A DNA stretch of 30,120 nucleotides from a virus. Below are positions 1 to 8,083 of this stretch, in pieces. The notes below the pieces were generated by a model that saw only the letters and a program-made list of their open reading frames with translations, ran no database searches and was not told the origin of the DNA. The position numbers and the translations under genes were made by a program. Location: IMG/VR virus record IMGVR_UViG_3300042523_000876, positions 1-30,120 of that record. The stretch is one strand, 5' to 3'. The first letter of the stretch is position 1; each line of letters begins with the position of its first letter.

Positions 1-129
1 CGTGCCGCCAGCTACAGTGCTAATGATGCTGCCTGAGTTATTGGCAGCATTATGAGCGCCACCGTTTCCACCGTTAGCGGGTGTAGTAAAGCTGCCTGCA
101 GCACCTGCCCCGCCCCCGCCCCCGGTAGG
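1..129. repeat. Left copy of the 129-bp terminal duplication (circular closure)
   Basis: Bases 1-129 match 29992-30120 apart from position 127 (A here, C at 30118). On the coding strand the mismatch changes a third codon position, CCT versus CCG, both proline. The reading frame of the fibre gene is conserved through the join. The simplest reading is a circular or circularly permuted genome whose assembly ends overlap. A true direct terminal repeat cutting a fibre gene is less likely. Confidence 0.9.
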
Positions 130-1503
130 CAGCAGGTTGTGGTAGGTAATGAAAGTGCCGCCTGATCCTGCACCTGCAGCGCCCGTGCCACCCCCGCCTG
201 CACTAAGCCCGTAAAAAGTCATAACGCTTACGCGCGAGCCACCCCCAGAAGGAAGCAAAGCCCCGCCCCCGCCAGCTGCCTGATAAAGTCCAAAGCTGGA
301 AGTGCCGCCCACAGTGCCAACAGCTCCAATAGTGCTGTCTACGTTTATGGCTGCACCCCCAGCCCCGCCAGCGCCTACGGTTACGGTCTGGGTAGCACCT
401 AGGGCAGCAGCTGCAATCCTGCCAATAAAGACACTGCCCCCGCCCCCGCCACCGTTACCGTTTCTATTAACGGTAGTGCTGCGCTTGTCACCAGAAGACC
501 CGCCCCCGCCACCCCCAATAATGATAACGTCCACTACCTTAGCGCCTGCGGGTTTTGTCCAAGTGAAAGACCCTGAGCTGGTGCTGCTACCGAAAACCTG
601 CAAGTCAACCCCACCCCCGCTGCCGCCTGAAGGGGTAGACCAGACAGCATTATAGCTGGTGCTATCTACTTTGGTTAGCACTTGCCCTGCGCTGCCGCCT
701 GCCGGGACACCCTGCCCGTTAGATCCGGCTGCACCTGTTGCCCCGGTATCCCCAGCAGGAATAGTAAAGTTAAGCACAGCTGCAGAGCTTGTGCCTGCGT
801 TAGTCACAATGGCAGAGCTGCCCGGGCTACCTGTAGTAACCGTGCCTACGCTGACCGTAGCCGCAGCGCCAGCCGCGCCCGTAGCTCCCGTAGACCCAGC
901 CGCCCCGGTCAGACCAGCGGGTATACTAAAGTTAAGGACAGCCGCAGAGCTAGTCCCAGCGTTAGTTACCGTAGCCGCGCTACCCGGGCTACCCGTAGTA
1001 ACTGTGCCTACGCTGATAGTAGCCGCCTGACCGTCAGCCCCGTTGCTGCCGTTGCTGCCAGCCGCGCCAGCCGCCCCGGTCTGACCAGCAGGAATAGTAA
1101 AGTTAAGGACAGCCGCAGAGCTAGTGCCAACATTAGCCACAGCTGCAGAGCTGCCGGGGCTTCCCGTTGTAACCGTGCCTACGGTGACGCTGGCTGCAGA
1201 TCCTGCCGCCCCGGTATCCCCTGTGTCTCCCTTGTCACCCTTGCTGCCCGTAGCCCCCACCTGCCCAGCTGGGATAACAAAGTTAAGCAGCGCGGCAGAA
1301 GCGTTGCCTGCGTTAGTGACGCTGGCTGAGCTGCCCGGGCTGCCTGTAGTAACCGTGCCTACGGTTATGCTAGCCGCTGCACCGGGTGTGTTAACCGTGC
1401 CGCTGTAGCTGACGCTAGGGGAAGGGATAGCGGCAACATTAGGCAGGCTAGGGGTGAATGACCCCACGGCAGCAAACTTGTTTTGTGTTACCGTAAAGCC
1501 CAT
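1..1503 (-). CDS. Tail fibre with collagen-like and glycine-rich repeats (N-terminal 501 codons; continues across the contig join)
   Basis: The open frame starts at the ATG complementary to 1501-1503, overlapping the previous stop as TAATG, and runs off the left edge. Because base 1 equals base 29992, it continues in frame from 29991 to a stop at 29743, giving about 583 residues. After a unique 43-residue head there are four tandem modules whose VGTVTTGSPGS strands begin near residues 49, 109, 166 and 220; each ends in a short Gly-X-Y run such as GDKGDTGDTG. From about residue 290 comes a SFTWTKPAG strand and a very glycine-rich region typical of phage fibre tips. Such proteins form trimeric distal fibres that bind the host. 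The role is inferred from composition and from being last in the tail module. Confidence 0.85.
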   Translation of the reverse strand, partial: MGFTVTQNKFAAVGSFTPSLPNVAAIPSPSVSYSGTVNTPGAAASITVGTVTTGSPGSSASVTNAGNASAALLNFVIPAGQVGATGSKGDKGDTGDTGAAGSAASVTVGTVTTGSPGSSAAVANVGTSSAAVLNFTIPAGQTGAAGAAGSNGSNGADGQAATISVGTVTTGSPGSAATVTNAGTSSAAVLNFSIPAGLTGAAGSTGATGAAGAAATVSVGTVTTGSPGSSAIVTNAGTSSAAVLNFTIPAGDTGATGAAGSNGQGVPAGGSAGQVLTKVDSTSYNAVWSTPSGGSGGGVDLQVFGSSTSSGSFTWTKPAGAKVVDVIIIGGGGGGSSGDKRSTTVNRNGNGGGGGGSVFIGRIAAAALGATQTVTVGAGGAGGAAINVDSTIGAVGTVGGTSSFGLYQAAGGGGALLPSGGGSRVSVMTFYGLSAGGGGTGAAGAGSGGTFITYHNLLPTGGGGGAGAAGSFTTPANGGNGGAHNAANNSGSIISTVAGGT

Positions 1504-1808
1504 TAGCTTTGAGTAATAGGGGTAGTGACAAAAACGGGGGCTTTAGGGAAAAACCAGACTACCCCATTAGTGCTAACCTTTACGTCATAGATGCCCTTAC
1601 CTACAGCCCAGCCGCTAGTATCAGCGGTAAGGGTAAAGCTCAGGTTATCCTCAGCAACGGTCACAGTAAGGGGGTGATAAGCCTCAGCTGCGTCCAGAAG
1701 CCCGGAAGTAATGACGCTGTTAGACAGATCCGTTTCCCCGCCAGCGTCAGGGGTATAGTCATAGGTTAGGCTAAAGGTAGCGCCCTTAGCTAGAGTTACG
1801 TCAGCCAT
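1503..1808 (-). CDS. Small tail-fibre-region protein, beta-rich
   Basis: A 101-residue protein between fibre genes, starting at an ATG in the context GACCTATG and ending in a TAA that overlaps the next start (TAATG), so the pair is probably translationally coupled. The sequence alternates hydrophobic and polar residues (LTVTVAEDNLSFTLTADTSG), with a central AVGKGIYDVKVS segment, like a single immunoglobulin-like or BppU-type N-terminal domain of baseplate and fibre proteins. No catalytic motif is visible. A role as fibre base or connector is inferred from position only. Confidence 0.7.
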   Translation of the reverse strand: MADVTLAKGATFSLTYDYTPDAGGETDLSNSVITSGLLDAAEAYHPLTVTVAEDNLSFTLTADTSGWAVGKGIYDVKVSTNGVVWFFPKAPVFVTTPITQS

Positions 1809-1811
1809 AGG

Positions 1812-2000
1812 TCAGTTAAGAATAGTGTAACCCTTAGCCTGCAGATCAGCGCGCAGACCCTCTAGGGTAGCGTTAAAGACTACGGAAACTGAGCTAGCCA
1901 CAGCGTAGCGCTCACCAGCTTTGACCGCCCCAATAATGTAAGCTTTACCCTTTTGGACAAAGGCAGCAAAGCCCGGGGCTGTATAGGTGTTAGGGGTCAT
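1812..2000 (-). CDS. Small tail-fibre-region protein, 62 aa
   Basis: A 62-residue open frame between two fibre genes, 3 bases from both neighbours, with an ATG in the context TAACCTATG. Residues 14-35 (FVQKGKAYIIGAVKAGERYAV) look like beta strands and the C-terminal third (LEGLRADLQAKGYTIL) looks helical. It belongs to no family I recognise. Tight packing and shared start context support a real gene, probably a small virion or fibre-assembly protein. Confidence 0.65.
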   Translation of the reverse strand: MTPNTYTAPGFAAFVQKGKAYIIGAVKAGERYAVASSVSVVFNATLEGLRADLQAKGYTILN

Positions 2001-2003
2001 AGG

Positions 2004-3758
2004 TTAAGTGATTAGGAAAGGATAGGGCGCGGTTTCACCGTCATAGTGTAAATACAGCGTCTCACCCGTCCCGGTCAGTGTAACGGTAGCAGTATCGTCA
2101 GTAGCATTAAGATACTGAGAGCCAGACGAAACATAGCTGAAGCTAAACAGGTAGCCGCCTACGCTGACTTTATACTTACCTGCAGTCCAATCTGCAGCGG
2201 TTGTGCCGCCCGTCCAGCCAAAGCCCGTAGCATAATAGCCCATACTCCAATAGCCCTGACCAGAGACTACAGACAAAGCCTGCGCCATAGTCTGCTTATA
2301 GGTAAGCCCGGTAGCCGGAGCAGTGCTGAGGGTAGTAGAGTCTGGGAAGGTAATCCCCGCTGGGGTAATGGACGTGCCGCCAGCTGAATTGTAAGCCCTG
2401 ACCTGATTATACTCCACAGTAGCACCCTGCGTAGTGTCGCTAGTGAGCTGCACCCCAAAACCCCAGCCGCCTACCTCAGAGTCATTAGTGCCGTCAGCTA
2501 GGGTAATGATAGCGCTGCTATTCATAGCCCCGCCAGACAAGGGAAGCTTGCTGCCCGTCATACCGTCTACCTCAGTCTTAGAGTAGACGCTAAGGTTAGT
2601 GCGCGCGGTAGTAGCGTTTACTTCACTGAGGTCGTTTGCGATCTGCAAATAAAGCCCGTTTGCAATCCCTTCCGTAAGCACCGGGTCAAGGGTCACAGGG
2701 TTTACCGCAGCCTCATCAATAACCGCGCTACGCAGGGTGCAGGGGATTTGCAGGGCAGTCAGGGTATCACCCCCGCTGCTTATCTCCACCTCTAGGGTAG
2801 TCTCAATAGACTCAGCCCCGTCCAGCAGGCTGATAGCGCTGCTAGTGTTAATGTCCAAGCTGCCAGCGTAGCCGCTAAAGGAAAGCAGACCAGACCCGTC
2901 AGCGGTCAGTCCGGCAGTGTCAGGCTGGACAGCGCAGCTAATGTCATAGGCATAAGCGCCCACCTGCTGAACAGTCACCTTATCAGCCAGCGCGCCAGCA
3001 TTAAGGAAGCTCTGAACCTCAGCTGCAGTAGCCCCCAAGGGGATACCGCCCGTGCTTACGTCAGTCCCGGTAAGCGCGTCAAAGCTCAGGCTGAATGTGC
3101 CGCCCTTAGGGGCAGGGCTAATGTTCAGGCGGTAGGCAACCTTAGTGCCGTCCCAAGCCTGCAGCGTAGTAACCGTAGGGGTGCTAGCGCTGGTGGGGGT
3201 AAAGCTGGTAGCCAGCGCAGCTACGGTCTGCTGCAGGTGGATCAGGACAATCTCAGGCAGCAGGCTAGTCCCTTCCTGCAGGACAGAAACCCCCACAGTG
3301 CTGAGGGGAATAAGGTTGCCAGAGTCAGCAGTGAAAGCTGCCCGGTCACCGTTATTGTTAAACTTAATAGCGTAGTTATCACCTACCTTGCTAACGGTAA
3401 CGTCCCCAGCGCTGCCAATAGAAGCCAGCTGATTTAGCCGGGTCTGCAGCATAGAAGCTGTAATGTTATAGTCTAGGGGCTGGGTAGTATCCCCGCCAAA
3501 GGTAAGGGTAAAGTGACCAGCTGTAGGGCTGCTATCAATTTGACCCACGGCAACCTTGATACCCAGACCAGCAGGGCTAGGGACTTCCTGCCGGGGGAAG
3601 CTAGCTAGCCCGGTATCCTCTACCAGATAGAGCTCTAGGTTGCACTGATCCCCAAGGTAAAAGCTAGGGTTAGTGATAGGGCTGGTGCTGCTAAAGGTAG
3701 GGAAAGCGCGCCCAGCTTTGGCATCAATAAACAGCTTAAGGGAGGTAGGCAGTGCCAT
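2004..3758 (-). CDS. Large tail fibre or baseplate protein with an internal duplication
   Basis: 584 residues. Two related beta-rich segments, at roughly residues 78-180 and 216-335, each open with a G-x-F-x-L-x-F strand (GHFTLTFGG and GTFSLSFDA), then a helix with a VTV strand, and close with a Leu/Ile-rich segment before an LHL or LEVEI strand, suggesting a duplicated domain. Around residue 395 is YSKTEVDGMTGSKLPLSGG, a pattern common in the neck of phage tail fibres. The C-terminal third is rich in Gly, Tyr, Ser and Thr. It lies behind a copy of the repeated junction motif (3763-3784). The fibre role is inferred from composition and place; the enzymatic or receptor details are unknown. Confidence 0.75.
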   Translation of the reverse strand: MALPTSLKLFIDAKAGRAFPTFSSTSPITNPSFYLGDQCNLELYLVEDTGLASFPRQEVPSPAGLGIKVAVGQIDSSPTAGHFTLTFGGDTTQPLDYNITASMLQTRLNQLASIGSAGDVTVSKVGDNYAIKFNNNGDRAAFTADSGNLIPLSTVGVSVLQEGTSLLPEIVLIHLQQTVAALATSFTPTSASTPTVTTLQAWDGTKVAYRLNISPAPKGGTFSLSFDALTGTDVSTGGIPLGATAAEVQSFLNAGALADKVTVQQVGAYAYDISCAVQPDTAGLTADGSGLLSFSGYAGSLDINTSSAISLLDGAESIETTLEVEISSGGDTLTALQIPCTLRSAVIDEAAVNPVTLDPVLTEGIANGLYLQIANDLSEVNATTARTNLSVYSKTEVDGMTGSKLPLSGGAMNSSAIITLADGTNDSEVGGWGFGVQLTSDTTQGATVEYNQVRAYNSAGGTSITPAGITFPDSTTLSTAPATGLTYKQTMAQALSVVSGQGYWSMGYYATGFGWTGGTTAADWTAGKYKVSVGGYLFSFSYVSSGSQYLNATDDTATVTLTGTGETLYLHYDGETAPYPFLIT

Positions 3759-3762
3759 AGTC

Positions 3763-3784
3763 TTTATTATGCCAGCAGGTCAAA
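3763..3784 (-). promoter_or_regulatory. Repeated gene-junction motif, copy E
   Basis: The minus strand reads TTTGACCTGCTGGCATAATA, starting right after the stop codon of the 302-aa tail gene and ending about 5 bases before the ATG of the 584-aa fibre gene. Four relatives sit at 7299-7320, 8453-8475, 11791-11810 and 14461-14480. TTGACC resembles a sigma70 -35 box, but a -10 box at normal spacing would fall in the start codon, so its nature is open. Confidence 0.6.
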
Positions 3785-3785
3785 G

Positions 3786-4694
3786 CTAGCTAGTGGCATC
3801 AGGGCTGACAGTGGTTAAGACAACCTGCCCCCAGCCTACCCATTTGTCTTCCCCACCTGTGACGCTATAGGTAGCGGTAGGGTAAGGGTAGGGGTATGTC
3901 CCCTCTACATAGTCTATGTAGTTTTGCTGGGTCACCGTATAGGTAATAGGCACTTGGGTAACGGTAGGCGCAGCTACTACATAGTCATAGCCTGTGCCGT
4001 TAAAGACCCAGCTAGCTGTAGCTTCCAGCTTCTCTATAAAGCCCGTATAAGTCCTGCCTACAAATAGGGGCAAGGGGCAGGTAATGTAGTTATTAATCAC
4101 CAGATCTACCGGGGACAGTGTGGGCGGGGGTGTAGGTGGGCTAGTCCCGGGAGGGTCAGAGCTATAACCGTTCAGCCCGTAGATAGTAGAAAGGTAGCTG
4201 GTAGGTGTATACAGCTGACCCCATACGGTGAAAATGCCGCCAGCTGAGCTGGGGGTGTTATCTAAGTAGGGTGACGGTATGGCTATGCAGTGCGCGCTTG
4301 TCATAGGGCTAGCCGGAAAAGCGTTGTATGATGCAGGATAAGCAAAACTGCCGTGAATAAAATAATCACTTACCCAGCTATAGGTATCCTGATCAAAAAC
4401 AATGGCAGTGCTGTTATACCCTATCACACTGTGAAGGGGCATAATAAACATACGGTTTCCGTATGCGCCATTAGCTGCAGAGCCTCCCTGAAAGCTGCTA
4501 GAGTAGAGTCCCCAAGTCCTTAGACCGCTACCGTCTACTTCCTCATTAGGCTTACCCGTGCCGCCTGTATGTCTGTTAGTCTTAACATAGACTAGCCCCC
4601 TATACTGAACCACCGTAGTAGCTATACCAGCTTCCCAAGGTTCAGGAAAAGTAGAGCTATAAGGGTAGAAACCGTAAGGGTATACCTCAGACAT
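3786..4694 (-). CDS. Minor tail / tip protein, tyrosine-rich
   Basis: 302 residues, unusually rich in Tyr, Pro, Ser and Thr, starting with a YPYGFYPYSSTFPEPW segment. A proline linker (GTSPPTPPPTLSP, near residue 188) splits the protein into an N-terminal domain with many short strands and a C-terminal domain ending in a Tyr/Pro-rich stretch (GTYPYPYPTATYSV). The start overlaps the stop of the gene before by 8 bases (ATGTCTGA). I do not recognise the family. The place between tip genes and fibre genes suggests a virion tip or fibre-anchoring protein. Confidence 0.7.
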   Translation of the reverse strand: MSEVYPYGFYPYSSTFPEPWEAGIATTVVQYRGLVYVKTNRHTGGTGKPNEEVDGSGLRTWGLYSSSFQGGSAANGAYGNRMFIMPLHSVIGYNSTAIVFDQDTYSWVSDYFIHGSFAYPASYNAFPASPMTSAHCIAIPSPYLDNTPSSAGGIFTVWGQLYTPTSYLSTIYGLNGYSSDPPGTSPPTPPPTLSPVDLVINNYITCPLPLFVGRTYTGFIEKLEATASWVFNGTGYDYVVAAPTVTQVPITYTVTQQNYIDYVEGTYPYPYPTATYSVTGGEDKWVGWGQVVLTTVSPDATS

Positions 4695-5160
4695 TTAGCC
4701 AATAGAATAGAGCGCCTGAAGATCCATAGGCTACCCGGGAAACAATAAGGGAACGGTTAACCGCCTGATAGATCTGCAGGCTGTTGCCCGTCTTAGTGAC
4801 CGTAGCTAGGGTAATGTGACCCGTAGTAGAAGTGTCAGCAGGCAGACTAGCTGCAAACTCCACAGCGGCAGTAGCCGGGAACACCTGACCTGTAGCGCGG
4901 GTAACCTTAATGTAGACTACCCCTGAGCTAGTAACCGTCAGGTGTGGAGCTGTGTTAGCGTCTAGGTCTGTCCCTGAGATTTTAGGCACTCTACCGTTAA
5001 CCGTCCCGGGGAACACCTTAACCGCAGGGCTTCCGTTAACTACCGTGCTATAAACCTCTAGGGGTGTGCGCCTGCGCCCGGGGGTATCCACTACAAAGGA
5101 CATACCCCTATTGTCTGAGCTAAACGTATACCCCACCCCCTGATTAATTTTCTGACTCAT
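4687..5160 (-). CDS. Tail tip / fibre adaptor candidate, 157 aa
   Basis: 157 residues with a beta-rich pattern: a basic patch near the start (TPGRRRTPLEV), then strands such as HLTVTSSGVVYIKVTRA and HITLATVTK. The start overlaps the preceding stop as TAATG and the end overlaps the next start, so it is in a translationally coupled string 5897-3786. No recognised domain. Such short beta proteins between tape measure and fibres often serve as tip subunits or fibre adaptors; this is inference from location. Confidence 0.65.
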   Translation of the reverse strand: MSQKINQGVGYTFSSDNRGMSFVVDTPGRRRTPLEVYSTVVNGSPAVKVFPGTVNGRVPKISGTDLDANTAPHLTVTSSGVVYIKVTRATGQVFPATAAVEFAASLPADTSTTGHITLATVTKTGNSLQIYQAVNRSLIVSRVAYGSSGALFYWLNV

Positions 5161-5897
5161 TAGTTGTGAGCCTCATAAACAAGCCCGTGCCAGCCAGCCT
5201 GACTAACCCTGATAGTGAAACGGACTTTATAAATGTTAGCGTATTGTTCGTAGGCGCAGCCCGTCATAAGGGCAGCGCGCGTATGGTATTTGCTCAGGGC
5301 AGTCATAATGGTTGGCACTATCATAGACTCAGCTCCCACGATCTTAGCAAAAGTCTTCCCTACCATTTTCTGATTATCCCTAAGATACTCAGCGCTGCTA
5401 GTGTAGTAAGTCCCGGTTACCTGAATGTCAGGGGCTAGGAAGGAAGTAATCCCTACCAGCGCCTTGTCTACAGCCTCAGCGTCAGTCTCAGGGAATGACT
5501 TAGTAGAAGCGTCCCAGCCCAGATCCTTAAGCGCCTTGCCCGTATCCCCGGCAGTCCCCTTGTAAAACTTGGGGTGCGCTTGGATAGGCGCGGTATTCAG
5601 CGCCACGTCACCTGTAATTTCAAGTTTAGTAATTTGCCCCGTCTCTATTCCAACATAGTCAGCGTTAATGATGGCTACCCCATTGTCATTAACCGTATAG
5701 CTGGACTTATGGCAGAGCAGCTTCCCGTTTTTGGGGTGAGCTTCATTCTCCTTAGGCTTCTTAGCTTCCACTACTTCTGCGTCACAGACAAAGGTTAGCC
5801 GGGAAGTCAGCAACCCCCGCCCGTCATTCTCAATAGTCCACCCGGGCTGAAGCTCGAGCGTCTTAGATGCGTTACCCTTAATGATGATTTTACCCAT
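5160..5897 (-). CDS. Distal tail / baseplate-type protein, 245 aa
   Basis: First gene after the tape measure, 245 residues, separated by 5 bases. The N-terminus (GKIIIKGNASKTLELQPGW) and the middle show alternating strands; the C-terminal part (residues 150-245) has MVGKTFAKIVGAESMIVP and ends RFTIRVSQAGWHGLVYEAHN. By position it corresponds to the distal tail protein of siphoviruses, the hub linking tube to tip. There is no motif that proves this. The overlap with the next gene suggests coupled expression of tip components. Confidence 0.65.
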   Translation of the reverse strand: MGKIIIKGNASKTLELQPGWTIENDGRGLLTSRLTFVCDAEVVEAKKPKENEAHPKNGKLLCHKSSYTVNDNGVAIINADYVGIETGQITKLEITGDVALNTAPIQAHPKFYKGTAGDTGKALKDLGWDASTKSFPETDAEAVDKALVGITSFLAPDIQVTGTYYTSSAEYLRDNQKMVGKTFAKIVGAESMIVPTIMTALSKYHTRAALMTGCAYEQYANIYKVRFTIRVSQAGWHGLVYEAHN

Positions 5898-5902
5898 AAA
5901 GT

Positions 5903-7285
5903 TTAAGCCATAAAGCTGTTACCCGCCAGCACACTAGGTTTAGTGAAGTCCACCTGCGGCACTTCCGGCAGCGTCTTAGTGTTAAGCTTTTCCAGCTCAA
6001 TCAGCATACGCTTGTTAATGTCCAGAGTCTCCTGAGGAATGTTGCTGCCTAGGCTGGTAAGGCTCTCGCCCATCAGCGCGCCCCCGATCTCCCTCAGGCT
6101 GGATACGGTCAGCTTCTCAGGCTTCTTAGCCATAGCTGTAGCCTCAGCTTCAATAGCGTCCCCTAGCTCCTTACGGCGCTTTTCATCAGCCTTAGCAGCT
6201 TCCTTGGCTGCATCATCCTTAGCTTTCTCAGAGTCCTTTAGACCGTCTTCCACCTGCTTAGCGTCATCCTTTGCAATTTGCTCCCGTTCCTTTTCAACGC
6301 GCTTAGCCTCATCAGCAGCAGCTTTGCTGGAAGCGTCAGCCGCCCTGACCGCAGCAGCCCGGGCTTCATTAGCTGCCCGTTCCTCAGCTTTTTTCTTAGC
6401 TGCGCGCTCAGCCAGCAGCTTACCTACAGCTTCCTGCACAGCTACGTCAGAAGACATAAACCCTGCTTTAGATTTCATAGTTTCCCTAGTCCCCGGGTCA
6501 TTTTCAAAGCCTGCTCTGATTTGCCCAAACTGCACACCTATCTTACCGGCTTCTGCGTCAGTCTCTAGAAACCTTTTAGTGGCTGCTTCCCTAGCGTCAT
6601 TATACTCCTTACGCGCTGCAGCTTTTCTTTCTTCCGCTTTAGCCGCGCGTAAAACTGCAGCTTCCTCTTCCGTAAGCCCCTCAGTATTAACAAAGCCTTT
6701 CTTAAGCTCAATACCCTCCTTAAGAGCAGGCAGCAGCTCCTTAGCCAAGGTGTCACCTAGCAGCGCGCTAGCCATTTGCAGGGAGTCAGTCTCACCGTTA
6801 GCACCCTTCAGCGCCTTTGCCATAGCTTCGATAGCATCAATAGCTTTAACGCTGCCCTTAGCCAGATCCTCAGAAGCAAAACCCAGAGCCTCTAGCACAG
6901 CGCGCTGCGGACTCCCGGCTGACCGGGCAGCTTCTAATACCTTAGTCATTTCAACGTAGAGCTTAGAGACTTTGGAGATACCTACCCCAGACTCATCAGC
7001 TGCACCCTTAAGGCGCTGAAACTCATCAACGCTAACCCCAATGTCAGCGGCTGCGTCTTTCAACCCGGCAGCGTTGTCTACCGCTTCCTTTACCCTAGCC
7101 TTGTATTCCTCAATAGCTGTGCCAATGGCGCTAATACCCGTCTGCAGCAGGGCAAGCGGGGCGGCTACGGAAAGGAAGCTTTTAGCTATGTCGCTGCCAA
7201 AGCTCTTAACTTTCTTTTGCACGGTTTCTACCGCCTTGCTCGCCTGATCCTTAGCGAAAATAGAAAACTCTAGGCTGTCGCTCAT
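5903..7285 (-). CDS. Tape measure protein (short)
   Basis: 460 residues. The N-terminus (residues 1-60) has a SLEFSIFAKDQASKAVETVQ amphipathic helix and a hydrophobic stretch (AKSFLSVAAPLALLQTGI), followed by GLKDAAADIGVSVDEFQRLK, a pattern typical of phage tape measure proteins. Residues 235-385 are an Ala/Lys/Glu/Asp-rich, almost continuous coiled coil. The C-terminus has DVTFTKPSVL-like sequence for hub contact. It lies between the tail assembly gene and the tip genes, as expected. The family's rule of about 0.15 nm per residue would predict a tail near 70 nm, if all of it spans the tube. A tRNA-Ser gene and a copy of the junction motif precede it. Confidence 0.82.
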   Translation of the reverse strand: MSDSLEFSIFAKDQASKAVETVQKKVKSFGSDIAKSFLSVAAPLALLQTGISAIGTAIEEYKARVKEAVDNAAGLKDAAADIGVSVDEFQRLKGAADESGVGISKVSKLYVEMTKVLEAARSAGSPQRAVLEALGFASEDLAKGSVKAIDAIEAMAKALKGANGETDSLQMASALLGDTLAKELLPALKEGIELKKGFVNTEGLTEEEAAVLRAAKAEERKAAARKEYNDAREAATKRFLETDAEAGKIGVQFGQIRAGFENDPGTRETMKSKAGFMSSDVAVQEAVGKLLAERAAKKKAEERAANEARAAAVRAADASSKAAADEAKRVEKEREQIAKDDAKQVEDGLKDSEKAKDDAAKEAAKADEKRRKELGDAIEAEATAMAKKPEKLTVSSLREIGGALMGESLTSLGSNIPQETLDINKRMLIELEKLNTKTLPEVPQVDFTKPSVLAGNSFMA

Positions 7286-7298
7286 TTGGGTTAATTCC

Positions 7299-7320
7299 TT
7301 AACTGTGCCAGCAGGTCAAT
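7299..7320 (-). promoter_or_regulatory. Repeated gene-junction motif, copy D
   Basis: The minus strand reads ATTGACCTGCTGGCACAGTT, about 14-35 bases before the tape measure ATG and directly downstream of tRNA-Ser. It matches copy E (3763-3784) most closely in its CTGCTGGCA core. Confidence 0.55.
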
Positions 7321-7338
7321 TAGCTGGGCAGGATAGGG

Positions 7339-7423
7339 TAGAGGGGAGGGGATTTGAACCCCTGAGGGTGTTACCCCTACCCGCCTAGCAAACGGGCGCA
7401 TTAAGCCACTCTGCCACCCCTCT
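7339..7423 (-). tRNA. tRNA-Ser (anticodon GCU, reads AGC/AGU)
   Basis: A full class II cloverleaf on the minus strand: acceptor AGAGGGG (7417-7423) pairs with CCCCTCT (7340-7346); the anticodon stem CCCGT/GCGGG closes the loop TTGCTAG; the long variable arm folds as GGGT-AAC-ACCC; the T arm is AGGGG-TTCAAAT-CCCCT. The discriminator is A and no CCA is encoded. It starts 14 bases after the tail-assembly stop codon, inside the late operon. AGC is a common serine codon in these genes, so a boost to AGC/AGU decoding is plausible. Confidence 0.95.
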
Positions 7424-7436
7424 ATTATCCCTATCC

Positions 7437-8036
7437 TTACCGGGCTGTCTTCCTGCCCTGCCTAGCCTGTTCCAGCTCTGCTACTGTTGGCAAGGTCTGG
7501 TTTTTGATCTGCTCCATCAATTCCTCATCATCAGTAGTAAGCAGCTCAATCTTAGCCCCAGCCTGTATACTAAAGACGGTGGACAGCCAGACTGCCTTAG
7601 CCTCAGGCATAGTCATAGCCTCAGTGTAGGTTATACCGTTCCTGACTAGGTTACAAATCACTGACAGCTGCCAAGGGACATTTGAGCTGCCGCTGCTCTG
7701 TCTGTCCTTACGCTCATAAAATTGGGGGAATGTATCTGCCGTGCTAGTGTATCTGACAAAGGCTAAGCAGGCGCGCTGCAGGTAATCCCTAGACAGCTGC
7801 AGCCTTAGGCTAAGCCATTTGTCCTGCCAGCTGGGGCGGTCTATAGTTTCGTCAGCGCAGATCTTAAGGGCTATAATTAGGTCTGCCGGGGCTATCTCCC
7901 GGTCAGGCTTCATAAAGGGGGAGTCTATAGCTTCTAAGAAAATCCTATGTTTAAGGCTAAAGGGCTTAAGTAATTTGCCCGCTACCCTAGTCCTGCCCGG
8001 TATCAGGTAAGCATTAAAAAAGCGCTGGTCTGCCAT
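7437..8036 (-). CDS. Tail assembly chaperone candidate
   Basis: 199 residues, mostly alpha-helical and charged, between the tail tube and the tape measure where lambda has G/GT. The central part (residues 60-165) has LWLSTVFSIQ and EAMTMPEAKAV segments like the helical chaperones that coat tape measure proteins. I see no second overlapping frame for a G/GT-type frameshift product, since a tRNA gene follows 14 bases after the stop. The ATG sits 5 bases after a TTATCT that lies 17 bases from TTGACC (8042-8070), so this transcript could be nearly leaderless. Confidence 0.6.
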   Translation of the reverse strand: MADQRFFNAYLIPGRTRVAGKLLKPFSLKHRIFLEAIDSPFMKPDREIAPADLIIALKICADETIDRPSWQDKWLSLRLQLSRDYLQRACLAFVRYTSTADTFPQFYERKDRQSSGSSNVPWQLSVICNLVRNGITYTEAMTMPEAKAVWLSTVFSIQAGAKIELLTTDDEELMEQIKNQTLPTVAELEQARQGRKTAR

Positions 8037-8041
8037 ACCGC

Positions 8042-8070
8042 AGATAACCAGCGCCTTTATAGCGGGTCAA
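8042..8070 (-). promoter_or_regulatory. Candidate promoter of the tail assembly gene
   Basis: The minus strand has TTGACC (8065-8070), a 17-base spacer and TTATCT (8042-8047). The spacing is ideal for a sigma70-type promoter; the ATG at 8036 is only 5 bases downstream, so an initiation about 7 bases after the -10 would give a leaderless or nearly leaderless mRNA. Confidence 0.35.
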
Positions 8071-8083
8071 TTATTGAACGGGC

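Noticed and set aside
302-1408. Plus-strand Pro/Ala/Val-rich open frames
   Set aside because: They are antisense images of the repetitive fibre gene, which has an uninterrupted frame, a coupled start and fibre-like repeats.
6039-6959. 306-aa plus-strand open frame
   Set aside because: Antisense to the Ala/Lys/Glu-rich tape measure; Ser/Leu/Ala composition is as expected from a reversed coiled-coil sequence.
7424-8036. Programmed frameshift producing a G/GT-type extended tail chaperone
   Set aside because: No overlapping frame exists after the 199-aa gene and a tRNA gene follows 14 bases downstream.
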